Made by a program: the position numbers and the translations under genes
In this document: positions 1 through 25,654 of the stretch, piece after piece
Layout: each line of letters begins with the position of its first letter
Numbering within the stretch: position 1 is the stretch's first letter
Notes under the pieces: model-generated
Database searches by the model: none
What the model was told of the DNA's origin: nothing
The model's input: the letters and a program-made list of their open reading frames with translations, nothing else
From: Elysia chlorotica
Taxonomy: Eukaryota > Mollusca > Gastropoda > Plakobranchidae
Reading direction: 5' to 3'
Assembly: GCA_003991915.1 (NCBI GenBank)
Contig: RQTK01000146.1
Location: forward strand, 180,118 to 244,117
DNA: 64,000 nucleotides

Positions 1-91
1 TTTTTCTTGCTATAGGGAGTTCTATATATACAGTTTATTTGGGTAAGACTTCCATATAGGTACTGACGTTTCAAGGTTTAAAGTAAGAAGT

Positions 92-625
92 TTAAAGTAA
101 TAAGCTGTTATATAATATGGCCATGCCACCCCCGCCGCGATTTAGGCGAGGTAACGAATTAGTGACGTAACCAGGTGGTGTCATATCTGTGATAAAGGAG
201 TCATCGCGCCCTGGCTTTAGCCATCTTTCGACAACAAACATTATATCAATGTCTTTTTCTTCAATTAGATCTTTAATTTCTTCCGTTTTTGTTCGGCATG
301 ACTGTGCATTAAAGTATCCTAAGCGCAAGTTGGTCGCGTTCACAGAGATGTGTTGATTTGTCTGACTTGAGTTTTCCTCTATTGTCACTGTTTTTATAAC
401 TGTGTTGTTTTTAGCTGCATTTATAACGTGACGATTCCCGTGTAGTACTTTGTTCTTGTTGCGGCGTTCAGCTGGGTTTGTTGTTAGTTGTTTAATTGCT
501 CTCTGTTTTCTCCTGCCAGCACGTTTACCTCTCGGTAGTGTCCACTGTTTATATTTGTTTATTTTTACCTTTTGCTCCACGGATGGGTTTAATACGGTGG
601 AAAAGGGCACACTGTTGAAACACAT
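92..625 (-). mobile_element. Broken non-LTR retrotransposon (LINE), N-terminal part with endonuclease start
   Basis: A 177-codon open frame on the minus strand. Its last 80 or so residues read like the start of an apurinic-type endonuclease (exonuclease/endonuclease/phosphatase fold) of a CR1/L2/Jockey-like LINE: a LGYFNAQSCRTK stretch (family pattern LxxxxxNxxSxxxK), then DIDIMFVVERWL in place of the usual D-I-xxxxE-T/S-WL, then a GGGGMAILY motif. The N-terminal part is basic (PRGKRAGRRKQR). The frame stops soon after the GGGG motif and only 91 bases remain to the window edge, so the rest of the endonuclease and the reverse transcriptase are not seen. Family placement below the level of LINE is inference. 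Confidence 0.7.
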
Positions 626-1103
626 GACTCAAACTGTCCCAGTGAACAAAGTTAACAAATTGTCCAGACACGAAAAAATACAGTGATAATAGTAAAAATT
701 TATGAGGGTATAATAGAGATAAAGTAGAAAAACACTTGTAGAATCACTAAAACTAATCGAAATTTCACTAAAATATCACAGTAATAAACTCCGTAGAAAT
801 ATGAAAAAGTAGATGCACAAATCTAAGCACTAAAACGTATATAAATAAGTTTTAAAAGTTCAAACGTATATGAATAGTCAGAGCTCGTCGTTAAAGCAGC
901 CTGTGAGGCGCTGACTACACAGTGTACCGATCTAAACAATCGAAGATGATTATCAACCATGTCTTGATCATTTAGCATGTAATGCATAAATTGTATATTA
1001 ATTTCCATTCCCTTCCACAGCATTACGAAGTATCAGGTTTCAGTTGACGACTGTGCAGATTGATTAGGTCCATATAAAGAGAGAGGCGGTGAGGAAAGGA
1101 GCC
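626..1103. other. AT-rich flank upstream of the SLC22 gene
   Basis: No gene is visible. The part next to the LINE (about 626-925, minus strand) could be the LINE's own 5' leader, since it continues the same orientation without a clear boundary. The last stretch holds the SLC22 5' leader. No core promoter element stands out. Confidence 0.3.
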
Positions 1104-13471
<12,368 letters not shown>

Positions 13472-14099
13472 AAGACATTTTGTATAGTTTTTGAAGCCTT
13501 GACTCCTTGAATAGGTTCTGCAGAACTTCGATTCTCAAGTACTTATACATAAAAGAAGAGCAGCTATTTACACATAAATAATGCCTATACACTACAGTGG
13601 GCCACAGTTAAGTTCTTGAGTTCTTGATGCTTCTAAATGTTAGAAATAACATTTGGCTACTACTCTTTAATCTTAATTCAACTTTTTTCAGAAGTGTGTG
13701 TCTGTGCGTGTTTTAATTTTGGACACATTTCAATGTGCACACAAGTCATCCCTCATTTCTTCCCTACGACTAAATCATAGTACATACATGTAGTCAAAGG
13801 TGAGAATAAGTGAGTCAGTGAGCGAGTGATTGCACCTAAAAAACGCAGAAGCTATATTTTTCTGTTTAAGGTGAATGAAATTACTAACTTTAAGCTGGAC
13901 TTTTTTTTATAATTACATTTACACAACCAAGGCGGCCTGATAAAGGAATTGGATAAGAAATCTTTGATTAGAAGCTGATTCGTTTTACTAGTTAAGTAAT
14001 CTGTCTTTCTGTGTCAACAAAGGAATGCCCTCAAATTGTAACAATATTTATGTAAAATAGGCCTAATCTTGACATAATGAAACTGTTTGCATGTAACAG

Positions 14100-14172
14100 A
14101 AAATTACCAGTATTGTGTTGTCACTTTTTATAATTCAATTATAAAAAGTGACAACACAATACTGGTAATTTT
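14100..14172. repeat. Perfect palindrome, 36-nt arms, 1-nt centre
   Basis: Left arm starts AAAATTACCAGTATTGTG and the right arm is its exact reverse complement around a single C at 14136. There is no mismatch in 36 pairs. Confidence 0.95.
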
Positions 14173-14225
14173 TTAAATTAAATTGATTATTTGTATTGAC
14201 TTTTTTAAATGCTTGCGGTGAAAAG

Positions 14226-14425
14226 TTTTTTTTCCTTGAGTTGGAATTCTTTGTTTTTTTCTTTAGACCATGTGTGAAAATTCTCTTACCCACTATCATC
14301 TAAAATCTAAATGCTTTTATCCATGCTTTTTTTCCTTGAGTTGGAATTCTTTGTTTTTTTCTTTAGACCATGTGTGAAAATTCTCTTACCCACTATCATC
14401 TAAAATCTAAATGCTTTTATCCATG
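14226..14425 (+). repeat. Exact 100-bp tandem duplication
   Basis: The block from TTTCCTTGAGTTGG to TTTTATCCATG occurs twice with a period of exactly 100 and no difference that I can see in the shared part. Confidence 0.92.
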
Positions 14426-14832
14426 ATGTTTGAATGCTTTGATTTGTCAAAGATTAAAAAAATGCATGGGTGCAAGCAAGCTGAGTCAGTTTGGCCTGCA
14501 AGCAGAGGTCTGAACTCAACATTGGCCTGCAGAATGTACCCGTAACAAGGTTTTCCGCCACCCCACATTGAAACTAAGGTTTTGCTCATAAATACCTTAC
14601 TTTTTAAAACCATTCTTCCGACTCTAATTTTCCTTGTCATGTGGTATAGTTCTCATTTTTTTTATATCAATAACCAAATCAGGTAAACAATGCATGAAAC
14701 AAACGCTTTCTATTGTATGGATAAGCACCACTAGAAAAAAAATTCATAGCATAAGTAGTTTACTCTTTGTCTTAGCCTGCAGTATGGTCATCTATAAACT
14801 AGTTTTGAATGTACAATCAATAATAATTTCTT

Positions 14833-15206
<374 letters not shown>

Positions 15207-16179
15207 ACAATTAACATAATTATCTAGATAGCGTACTGCGTAGACGAGTGCACTGGTAAAAACCTAAATCTAATCCAAGATGAAGTGTATTCAGAGTCAT
15301 CTGAACTATGCTGGTTGTTCGTATAATGCTAAAAGTATAGTATAGTATATAGATCTACTAGAACCAAATTTCTGGACTGAATTAGATCTACATAACTTAA
15401 GGCATGTAAAAGAACACTAGAGTCGTAGAGCACATGATTCATGTCATAGTGGACAATGTCAAGGACATATAAGAACTAAAAGTTTCATTAGTTGAAAATG
15501 ACGACAGGAGCCGAGGGATGAATGGAAAGATTGGGAGATCGACATAGTGCGGACAAATAAACGACTTTGTAATTTAGAGCCTTTGTTTGTAAAAGTAGAT
15601 TCGTCACGGGATTCACGAAAAACTAACGAGGGTTGAGGGTTGGGTGCTAAGATGGATAGATCGATCTTCGGACGAATAAACGATAAACTAGATCTACGCC
15701 CCTTGTTTGTAATTGTAAATGCACATAGGAACACATGATCAGGAAGACCTATTCCATGATCAGCGCAAAGTAGACTAAGATCAAAGGCAATCAGAAGCAT
15801 TATAGTTATATGTACTTGGTGAAAATTGCAATGGTCGAGGACTCGATGTGAAGAATCGGGGATGGATACTATTATTTTGAGTTTTGGACATATAATAAAC
15901 GATAAAACAACGCATTATGGTCGATCGATTACATTGATATTGTTGACTGAACCAATCTCGATAACGCAATAACAAGTATAAAACCACAAGGAAACATCGC
16001 ATGCGATATAATGTTTAATACAATGGGTCCTACTTTTCTTTCGCGCACGAAACTTTGTTTATCCTTCTATAGTTTCAGTTGCGTGATAAACAGAAACACC
16101 GTATCCGTAGATCAAATTAGTAATTTAGTGCGCGGCTTGTCTGGAAAGGCGTACAAAATTATGCCAAGGCGCACAGGTT

Positions 16180-16262
16180 GGAGCTTGACAAATTATATGA
16201 CAGCCAAAAACATTCCATTTTAAATGGAATGTTTTTGGCTGTCATATAATTTGTCAAGCTCC
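16180..16262. repeat. Perfect palindrome, 41-nt arms, 1-nt centre
   Basis: Left arm begins GGAGCTTGACAAATTATATG and the right arm is its exact reverse complement around a single T at 16221. Second such structure in 2.1 kb, with unrelated sequence. Confidence 0.95.
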
Positions 16263-17464
16263 ACTGTATTCATCCTGTTGAAGTGTTTTTACTGTGCAAC
16301 ATCTTGCTTATGTTCCAATGTTTTATTTTATTTCTCATGATTGAAAACTCGTGCTTTGTATGCACCTACCATTATACAGTAGATACATCCACGAATTTTA
16401 ATGCTGTATAATCCTTTTAACTTTTGATATAGACCTGTAGGGGACAACCTCAGAAATGGTTTATATAAAGCCATAGGTATCTTAAACAGTTTATCTTAAG
16501 CGGACCACACTGCACTTTCTCCTCCTTCTTCACCTAAAATAAAATTATGTGTAACTGTAACACATGACCATGCAACTGAATTATTAGTATGGTATTTTTT
16601 GGTAAATAAATAACAGATGCAAACGAATAATTAAAGGATTAGGGTATGAAATACGAAACTAGAGCAGGATTTGACAAATTAATAATTTCTTTACAAGTTA
16701 TCACTACTGAATGAAACAATTCATGTAAAATATTTTTTAAAGACCAAAGGTTGATTTTTCTCCGATTCAATCCAGGAATGCTTGTGATGCGCTTACATTT
16801 TTTTGCCCAAGTAGGTGGTTTCAAAATACAAAATGTTCACCAAGTATGAAAAATGTATTTTAGTTGGCAGTTTACTTTGTCTTATAATGATAATCTATTT
16901 TATTTTTATGGTTTAAAATTCTTAGGTGATGTACCTTGCAAGACTTTACGCATGAAGTTTAATAGTACGTATTCACACTAACACACAACAGTGGAGCAAA
17001 TTTGGCAATAGCTAAAATCTTGCAGATAAAGGTGATATGTTAGACTACAAGGGTGAATCAGGCATAAGTCAAATTATTTACTTTTTGATCTATGCATAGC
17101 GTGTTTAAAGGCTTCAAAAGCACTTTAAGAGATGAAAAAAATTACTAATATTTCTAGAATCAGAGATATTCAAATTATTTTGAAAAAGCTCAATATATGG
17201 TATTTTTTAATGTTTAGAGGGTTGTACTATTGAAGCTCACAACTTATTATTAGGGATTTTAAGAGACAAGTTTTTGTCTGTTAGGGACTTGTGCCTGATT
17301 AACCCTAGTTGTCTCACAAATTTTCTTAAAAAAAAAGACAGGCATTATTTTTTTTTAATATATATATACTTTTTTTTTCACACTTACTGTCCTTTAGTTC
17401 TACTGGGTTTTTTTTTTATATTTTATTAATGAAGAAAAATTTTTTAAGTGAAGCAACACACAAA

Positions 17465-17945
17465 TGAATTAAGTTAAAATTGTTTATTTGTTAAAAGACA
17501 TTGAACAGCTTGACTTTTTTTTACATTTCCAGAAACGACAATCATTTCAGTCTCATTCTGAATGAATGTTGATGAAATAGGCTTGAAAGAAAACGGCTAA
17601 TGGAAACTATCACAACACTAGCAGAAATGTAGACGACAAAATTTGAACACATGAACTATTCAAACAGGCCCAGATATGCAAAATTTAAAACAACTAACAG
17701 TTTCAATTGGTCGACTTAGCAAATTCAAACTAATAACAATCAAAGTTCCTTACACTTACTCTAATAAAAAATGACACTAAAAACACATGTAGTATCTTAT
17801 AAATGTGTAAATTCATGTTACAGGAAGTCTACATTGGACAAGACCACACAAAAAGCAACACTAACAATACATAATGTTTGCCAAAGACAAATGGATATAT
17901 TAATATTTAACGAAAATATTACTCTTTGGTAATAAAACTAGCATT
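17465..17945 (-). other. RPN1: Likely RPN1 3' untranslated region
   Basis: On the minus strand, sequence after the RPN1 stop runs to an AATAAA at 17488-17483. Nothing else is seen between. The end point is inferred from that signal only. Confidence 0.5.
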
Positions 17946-20900
17946 TTACAGAGTGGATCTTAGCGATTCCATTTTCTTATAAGTATCATCACACTTGGAG
18001 GAGGTTGCTGCCTCAGCATCCAGGTATTGCTGGCGGCCCATCTTGCCAGACACAAGTTTCTCGGCCGACATGATGGCCAGTCCGATCTGCTCTTTGTACA
18101 GGCTGTCCAGGCGCTGTAGCTCAGCCACCTGGTGGGGGAGATAATACAAAAACATATATAAAGTTTAGCTTGTTGCATAACGTCCTACATCAGCACTATA
18201 TAGGTTATATTAGCTAAGGTCTGACAAAATTATGTGTTGGCACGCAGAGACACTGTCGAGAGACCTCCACTCTAGTCTCAGATGGTCACATTATAGTGAC
18301 ACCAAACCAACCAGCAGTGTACGGATTATGAAAAACAAATTTGAATTTTTGTGGGTTTTGAATCGCAGTCCTCTTGATTGAGTGACCAACAGCAGATTGC
18401 AACAGAAAGGCGAAAACAAACTAGTTTCTATGTTTAAAGTGCCTGAAGGCCAAAAATTTACCAATCTACAAAGAAAACTCACCAAAAAACGCTTTTTAAA
18501 AATGAATGAGTTAACAGACACATTTATGAGTCCACATTCAACTACACCTAAAAAAGCAAGTACCTTCTCAGAGGCTTCTGCACCTTCCGCCTTCAGCTGA
18601 GCCTGAATATTTTGTATCTGCTGGGTAAGTTGCTTGTAGTCAGCGTCAATCTTTTTGCGCCCGGCACTGAAAGCAGCAGCATCCTTGTTGGACTTAAACT
18701 TGTTGATGGCATCGTCATAGCTCTGGTAGAGGGCGCTGCGGCGGTCATGGGCATTCTGGACCTCATCGATAAAGCCAGCCACTCTCATGCGAGACTCCTT
18801 TGCCTCATCCTGAGTTAATGAGAGTAAAGTGTGTCATGACTTTGCCATAAATCTGTAGCTTTTGTCCAATGAACTTTCAAATCAGTAACTCAAAGAGTCC
18901 TTTTAAAAAAAAATAATGCATACTTTTAGAATGAATATAATATTCAATATTATATTAAATGGATAAACATTTTTTTACTGAAAATCTCAGAAGTTACAAG
19001 TAATTAGCATCACTGGCAAATAATCTTAAAGTTTCAAACAAATAATAGCAAATAGACCATTCTGTATTGCTGTTTAATAAAGCTCATACACAAAATGATC
19101 AGCTCGGCAAATTGAACAGAAATCTCCAGCTTATGGGGAAGATTTAAAAGATGGGGCACTACATTATTTATCTGATAATTATTCAGTACTTGAAACTGTT
19201 TTTGCAAAGTCTACTACCTAAAAGAAGTCTATATTGTGCTATATTACAATAGAAATGTTATGTTCAATTGCTGAGAGCCAGCAAAAGTTTTGATTACTCG
19301 TAGTGATTCAAAATGACAGCTGCCTACCTTAGTGATGGCAAAGTCCAAGCGTACGTAAATGATGACCACAAGGAAAAGCAGGTAGAAGGCACCAACAACC
19401 AGGAGAGGTTCTTGCAGCAGCAGAAGGCGCTGGAATGTGTAGTGCAGCTGTGGAGAAATCAGGAAAAGATGTTAAAAATTGAACAAAACAAAACCCACAA
19501 AAACAAAGCACATGAAAAAAAAAAAAAAACTTATCAAAGCTTGTAACAAATTTCACATTCCAAATAAAAATGGGGTTCACAAATATATAATTTACAAAAA
19601 ACAAGAGACAGAAAAATGACTCAAAGCCTCATAATTAAATGGAGGGAGGGAGAGAGAGAGAGAGAGAGATTGTTCACCTCGAAATCTTGAATATGCTGCT
19701 CAACCAGATTGTTCTTGTTGAGTACGACCACAGGACGGCCAAGAGTGTCAAGGTATGTGTAGTGCACTTGGTCTCCTTGCCTCTTGACATCAAATGGGAT
19801 CTTCAACTCAATGTTCCTTTGAAAGGAATACAAAGAAAGATGTTACAAATTGTAATGGCCACGTAAAATAAAATAATCAAGATGCATGTTACCTTTGAGG
19901 GTTAGAAATGGTCAATGGGTTACCCTCAGGTTTCTAATCAGAAAGTGGCAATTTGATCCACAATCATGGATTTATTAAAGGTTTTTAATAGCTCTCAAAT
20001 GGTAAAACTATTAAGCACAACATCAAAGAAATAAATTTAAACCTTTTAACATAAGCTCTCAATGTGGTTTTGAAAACAGTGAGCCTTAAAGCAATGAATG
20101 TGAAATGCGTATATGTACATATAGATATAGATAATTTATTGGCTATTGTCTATAGCCCTTTAAATGTTTTGTAAATCGGTACCAGAGAGCATTTATAAAT
20201 GTGACAGTTTATTTTATCTTTTGGCTCCAAAGAGATTTTTACTGAACTTAAAAGGCATGGGGCTGAAATATAAGTCTTAAAGAATGCAAAGGGTTTAAAT
20301 AAGTTATCAACTAACATATTAGCTCCTTTCAAGCAGTCAAAATTTTCTTACCACACAAATGGGTAAGTATTGAATATATTAATAACTACATTCACAAACA
20401 CTTATACATTTAACCATTTTGTATTACTAATGTGTTATCACCAATAAGTCAAGATCCACAACAATCAAAAAGTAAACTTACTTTACTCCCTCAGGAAGGA
20501 TGATCCTCAGCTGCATTTTATCCACAACCATGTCATCATAGATGTGATCAATGAAGCGTAATTTAAGAGCATAATGATCATCTGTAAGAGAAAAAGATAC
20601 AGACTGTTTTCTGAAAACTTTAAATGCAAACTCTGATTCAGTTACAGGAAGTACATTGATGATCTCTCACATGGTTCAAATTCACAAGATTAGTTTCTAG
20701 CATGATGAAAAATGGTAAAAAGCTAAACATATGAGTTGATGAATTGAGAATAGGTAAGACCAGTTCTTATAAAACTTGAAAAATATACTGATTTTTTGGT
20801 AAAATTTTAACTGTGCGAGTCATCCGATTCATTTAATGTAACTACCTTATTACTCGGTAGGGTAGGTAAATAAAATCTAATGAAACAAAAAAATGTCAAC

Positions 20901-23900
20901 AACAAAAATCCGAAAAGCATGAGCGCATTAGAATTGTTTACATCAGTCATCATTACCTTTGAAAAAGAGGTATTCATAACTTGGCACATTGTAACCAAGG
21001 AAGTATCTCGTCTTCCAGCCACCAAAGAGAGGAAATCTTGGCCTCAGCTCTACTTCCACAGATTCATCCATCTCACGCATGTGAGATGTAGAGATGTTGC
21101 CAATCTCATCACGGTAATACACATCGCGAGCTGAGGCAGGCAGCGAAGTCTACAAAGATTCAGAGAGAAAAAACAAAAAAAACTTCAATAAAATTTCAAA
21201 GACTTGAAAGAGAGCGAGATAGAAAAAAAGCTATTTGAACACCATTCAAATCCTAGATAAATAGGACAGGCACTCTGCAATGCATAGAACGACAAACATT
21301 GCCTACTTAAAAGTTTTTTACTTCTTCAAAACTTCATTCAGTTACATTTTGAGAGATTGCACAATCTAACCCTTCCCCTTCCCTTTCTTTTTTTAACCAA
21401 AGTCAAAGAGAATTGTGTCAATTCCAACTGGTCATATCTTTATTATTTGAATCAACATACTTTGCACATCAATTTTAACTCATACCTGTTTTGATGTGAT
21501 ATATATGTATATGGTAAATTTAACTCTTACTAGAGTATAAAAAAAAAGAAGAGAAAAAAAAGCTTGTTTTCAAATGAGTATACCTTGAAAGTCTTGATAG
21601 AAGCCATGCCATCTTGCTGCCTCTGGTAGTCAAAGCGAGAGAATGACCCCTTGAGTGAAGCTCCAGTGTGGGTCATATCAATGTGTTCCTCAACAGCTAT
21701 GTTGCCCCAGTGAGACACCTCCACTACTCGCTCCATCGATGTCACAGTCAGGAACGGGCTGTTGTTCTCCTCATGAACTTTTAAAGGAGCCTAAAGACCA
21801 CAAAACATTGAGGAACTTTAGATGTTAAATTAAAACAAAATTTTTTTTATTAATGATGTTAAACACACACAGCAATTGACGTTAATTACATTTTTTTTTT
21901 GTTGAACTGTTTCCTTGGTAATAGTACAATAAACATCCAAATTGTCCCTAAAACTTTGAAAATGTGCTTTTACTATGTTTCATGGGGGGACGGGGGTCGT
22001 GTAATAAAATATATTTAGTAATTTTAAAGACTTACCCTTTTCAAAAAGTTGGCGCTAGCCACCTTTCCATTTTTATATAAACTACTGAATACAGTCTAAT
22101 GGTGGTAACTAAAAGAAAGAATGATAGTCATAGCAACATATTACAAGATTTCTTCCTTTGGACAGTTTTCATTTCTGAGTGGAGAAATGGTAGCCTCGCG
22201 CGGTGTTTCCAAATGAGAAGCTCGGTCAATGCTAAAATGTATAGTGCTGCATCAACAAGTGCTGTACTGATTGACAGGAGCCTGTCTAGTGCCACACAGT
22301 GCGGTAGTTGAGTTGGTTTAACGTCAAACTTCAGCACTATATAGGCTATATTTTAGACGGCCCCAAGACTGACATCTGACAATTTTGTGTTGCCACACGA
22401 GGCAGGGTGGGGATAACATGACTCCTGTGTCAGCCTATCACATTAAACCAACACTGACGCAACCAGTAGGGGGCAAAATCACCAGGACGTGATCATAAAT
22501 CTCCAGCACCAGAAGTCGATATTCTCCACAAGGCTCCCCCCCCCCCCCCCCCCCCAAAACGCATAGCAAATACCACAAGAGAAGGAGAATTCCGCCCGGC
22601 GCGCGCCCCCCCCCCCCCCATCGAAAAGGTTAAAAAAGTTATCACAAAACTAAAGGCATAATCGGCCCGTGTGTGGTCTAACCTATTTCACTTTGTTTAG
22701 CTGATAAACATTCCTTTACTCATACCTCTGAAAACGCAGCTTTGTCTTCATATGGCCCATAAATGATAGAAGTATCGCTCTGGGATACAGGTTTGGTCTT
22801 GGTGTATGATTCAACATTAGAGCTGGTCGTGATAACAGTTGTGGTCTGAGATGTCGTGGGGTACGGACTGTAGAAGTATAGATTGGCCTCTAGTACAACC
22901 AGTTGCTTCTCTGCCTGCAAAAAAAACAAACAAAGCATGATCTTAGTAAAGGAAGCCTCAGTTAAAAACTGCACCCAGTTATTAAAAATTGATATTAGAT
23001 AATAATTTCAATTTGCATAAATTTGCCATGTCTAGGTTTTAGTTCTGATGAAACTGAAACCCTGAGTGAGTGCAAAGTTTTGAATAAAAATATTTTAATC
23101 TGAAATCTAGGATATTTTATCCTGTTCAACAACAAAAAATATATTATAAATAGTAAAAAAAAACTTAACCAACTGAACAAACATTTAGGATGTTTCATGG
23201 TAAACAGAATATTTTAACAAAATCTTTTGCTGCTAATAATCGTAACCATACCTACCTGGGCAATTTCAGATGGATATGGACGGAGAACATGGGAGAAGAT
23301 GGCCTCTACATCTACAATTGTTGTTTTCCCAGCATCCAAGGCAGACCTCAATGTCACACGATAAAATGTTTTGTCACTGAAAAAAAAATAATACATAAAT
23401 AAATAAAATAAATGGTCCAAATGAATAGTGCTGTTTTAAAAAAAAAAAACAGTTGCCATTAGGCATGCACATTTTTATTGGTACATCTTTTCATTTATAA
23501 ATAAAGAAACTGTTTCAATACATTTAAGAACAATCTGCCCTTTATTTTACAATTTATAAAAGTACTGGTAATCAGGAATGATTTCACAACCTAGTCAACA
23601 TTTGAAAAATTCTCTTAAACACAAAACGAATATTTTATTGGTCATCGAAAAAGTTACCTGTGCCCTGAAACAGTGGTAGGCGAAACATCCAGCTTCTCCT
23701 TATCATCTTTACTCTGGGAAAATAAAAATAAAAACACCTTTTAAAAATGATAGATGATAATTATGATCTAGTATAATTTTCAATAATAATGTTCAAACAA
23801 GATTGGCCATTTTACAGACTAGTGGTGAGTTCTGTGGAAGAATTTAATCTTCAGAGGCAAAATGAAACCACATTCTTTGAAGGGCTAAAGTTCATGAACA

Positions 23901-25428
23901 CCACAATTGCCAACAATTCCCTCCAAAATTTGGACCCATTTTCTTTAATTTTTTAAAAGAACTTGAAGTCAGTGACGTGATAACTTTTGAAATCATCAAA
24001 ATTGGGCCAGAATGGATTTATAAGTCCATATGCACCATAGGCCAACTAGTGTTTTGTCCAAATTTTGCTACCCTCTATACGTCGTGATTCTGTCGAAATA
24101 ATGGGCATATAAACGCTGTATATCCCTTTCATTTTACTTACAGTAAAGAATTTTTCTTCAGACATAGGAGAGAGATTAGTTTTCAGATATTTTAAAGAAT
24201 TTGGTTTGAACAAAAAAACACTTAAGCCTAAAAACGTAAGCCCCTTAAAACAGCCTAAATATAGATTCAGTGCAGCAAAATTTGACCAAAACACTACATG
24301 TAGTGCATAAAGCAAAACTTGGACAAAAAACTTGATCAGATTAACTCATTAAGAGGCAGAAATACTATTTTATAGATCTAGACACTGATTCTCCCGCTAG
24401 AAGTTGACAAACGGCAACAATTTATAATGAGTTTCTTAGCAATTGGATATCTACCCTCAAAAATTAAACTTTTTATTGGTACACGGGTAGCCTACCAGTG
24501 CAAAACCGTTTATTCGCACACAGGTACCAGTAGATTACAGGTGTGTCTGTACACAGGTATGAGTAGACAAAACTGGTTATAAATTCAAACACAGGTGGAG
24601 TAGAACATGACCACAAGACTTTTGATTCCAGAGGAAAAATCCTGCTGTGAGCAAGCTATAGCCTAGATGCTAAGATAACACTACTGAAAAATCCAATTTC
24701 CAAACACTATCTCTCTCTAACACAGGACTCATGGGCCTTCAGGCTTCAAACACTGTTTTTTTTTAATTGTTGATGATACTCTCGATTTGCTTTTCTCTGT
24801 GCACGGTTAGTTAGACATAATCTAGGCATAACAGTGTCACTCGTAATGACCCTCTCCCCCCAAATCTGGTCAGTTCCACCTCATTCATCAGTCATCAGTG
24901 GGCTGATCAAGACCTTTTCCGCATTATTGACATGGGCCATGATGGGGTATAGACTTCTATCTAATTTTGTTAATTACAGCACACAATATAGAAAATTTAG
25001 ACTCAAGAGATACTAGAATCTAGAATTTTAGTTGTTTACCACATAATTCCTGACATAGAAAAACCTAGATTCTAGCAAATCTGTTGGATTCATTATTGTT
25101 AATGTATTGATCTAAATTATTAAATCGATACGCTGGTCATATCTATATCTAATTTAGTCGTCTTCATCTAGTCTAAATGAGCTCTTACCGTTGCACCAAC
25201 GTAAGCGATGCTATTCTTGAGCAAAGGTTCGATTGAGAAGAGGAATGATCTCACTGAGCTGGTGCCCTTGTTTTCCAATGTTACTGATGTTGACGTTTTT
25301 ACCAAGTGGCTTGAAATATCAATTTTCCTCTCAATTTTGGCATTCACAATATTTTTATCAATTGCATCTGTGTTCGTTTTGCAAAAAGCCAAGTGCATAA
25401 GCACACAGATTACTATTAGAGACTTCAT
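17946..25428 (-). CDS. RPN1: Ribophorin I, oligosaccharyltransferase subunit (11 exons, 597 aa)
   Basis: Type I membrane subunit of the ER oligosaccharyltransferase that N-glycosylates nascent proteins. Exons in order: 25428-25189, 23713-23658, 23376-23256, 22914-22726, 21790-21584, 21149-20957, 20581-20482, 19816-19678, 19447-19328, 18809-18564, 18128-17946; all GT-AG with matching phases. The first ATG gives a signal peptide, [16 protein letters not shown]. An open frame extends seven codons further, but only to a TTG. Diagnostic family stretches: [58 protein letters not shown] and [11 protein letters not shown]. One transmembrane helix lies at about 429-446 ([19 protein letters not shown]), followed by a charged, probably coiled-coil cytosolic tail. 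Length is close to human RPN1 (607). Confidence 0.97.
18172..18335 (-). repeat. SINE family A, partial
   Basis: In the last RPN1 intron. It has ACGTCCTACATCAGCACTAT, a TATAGGTTATATTAG variant and the CTCAGATGGTCACATTATAG segment, in minus orientation. Confidence 0.55.
22300..22535 (-). repeat. SINE family A, near full length
   Basis: In an RPN1 intron. It begins GTTGAGTTGGTTTAACGTC and contains CACTATATAGGCTATATT and CCCAAGACTGACATCTGACA. It ends in a degraded tRNA-like head. Poly-C runs follow at about 22537-22556 and 22605-22619. Confidence 0.65.
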
Positions 25429-25654
25429 TGCTGTTGACGTCTGGCCCAATCTTCCTTAGTTCAAAGGAAAAGAGAACCGGCGAATCGTTTTACTCCACGA
25501 GAAGTTGACGCCGGAAATAGGCTTCCAAGAGTTGTCCAGTTGGCAAAGCCGACAACTACTAAAAAACATGGATCGGAAATTTCAAGACTCAACAACACTT
25601 GTTTCCATGCTTGTTGACGGAAGTTAATTAGTATAGTTACACTTTTGTATCAAA
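25429..25654. promoter_or_regulatory. Shared head-to-head promoter region of RPN1 and IPO9
   Basis: Only 226 bp separate the two start codons, so both 5' leaders and promoters must share this stretch. It contains two ETS-type cores (CCGGAAAT at 25511 and ACGGAAG at 25617). The IPO9 start sits in AAAATGGCGGGA, a YY1-like context known at many housekeeping starts. No TATA box is evident. Binding is inferred from motifs only. Confidence 0.6.

Noticed and set aside
25429-25449. Seven-codon upstream extension of RPN1
   Set aside because: It starts at TTG. The ATG at 25428 gives a standard signal peptide.
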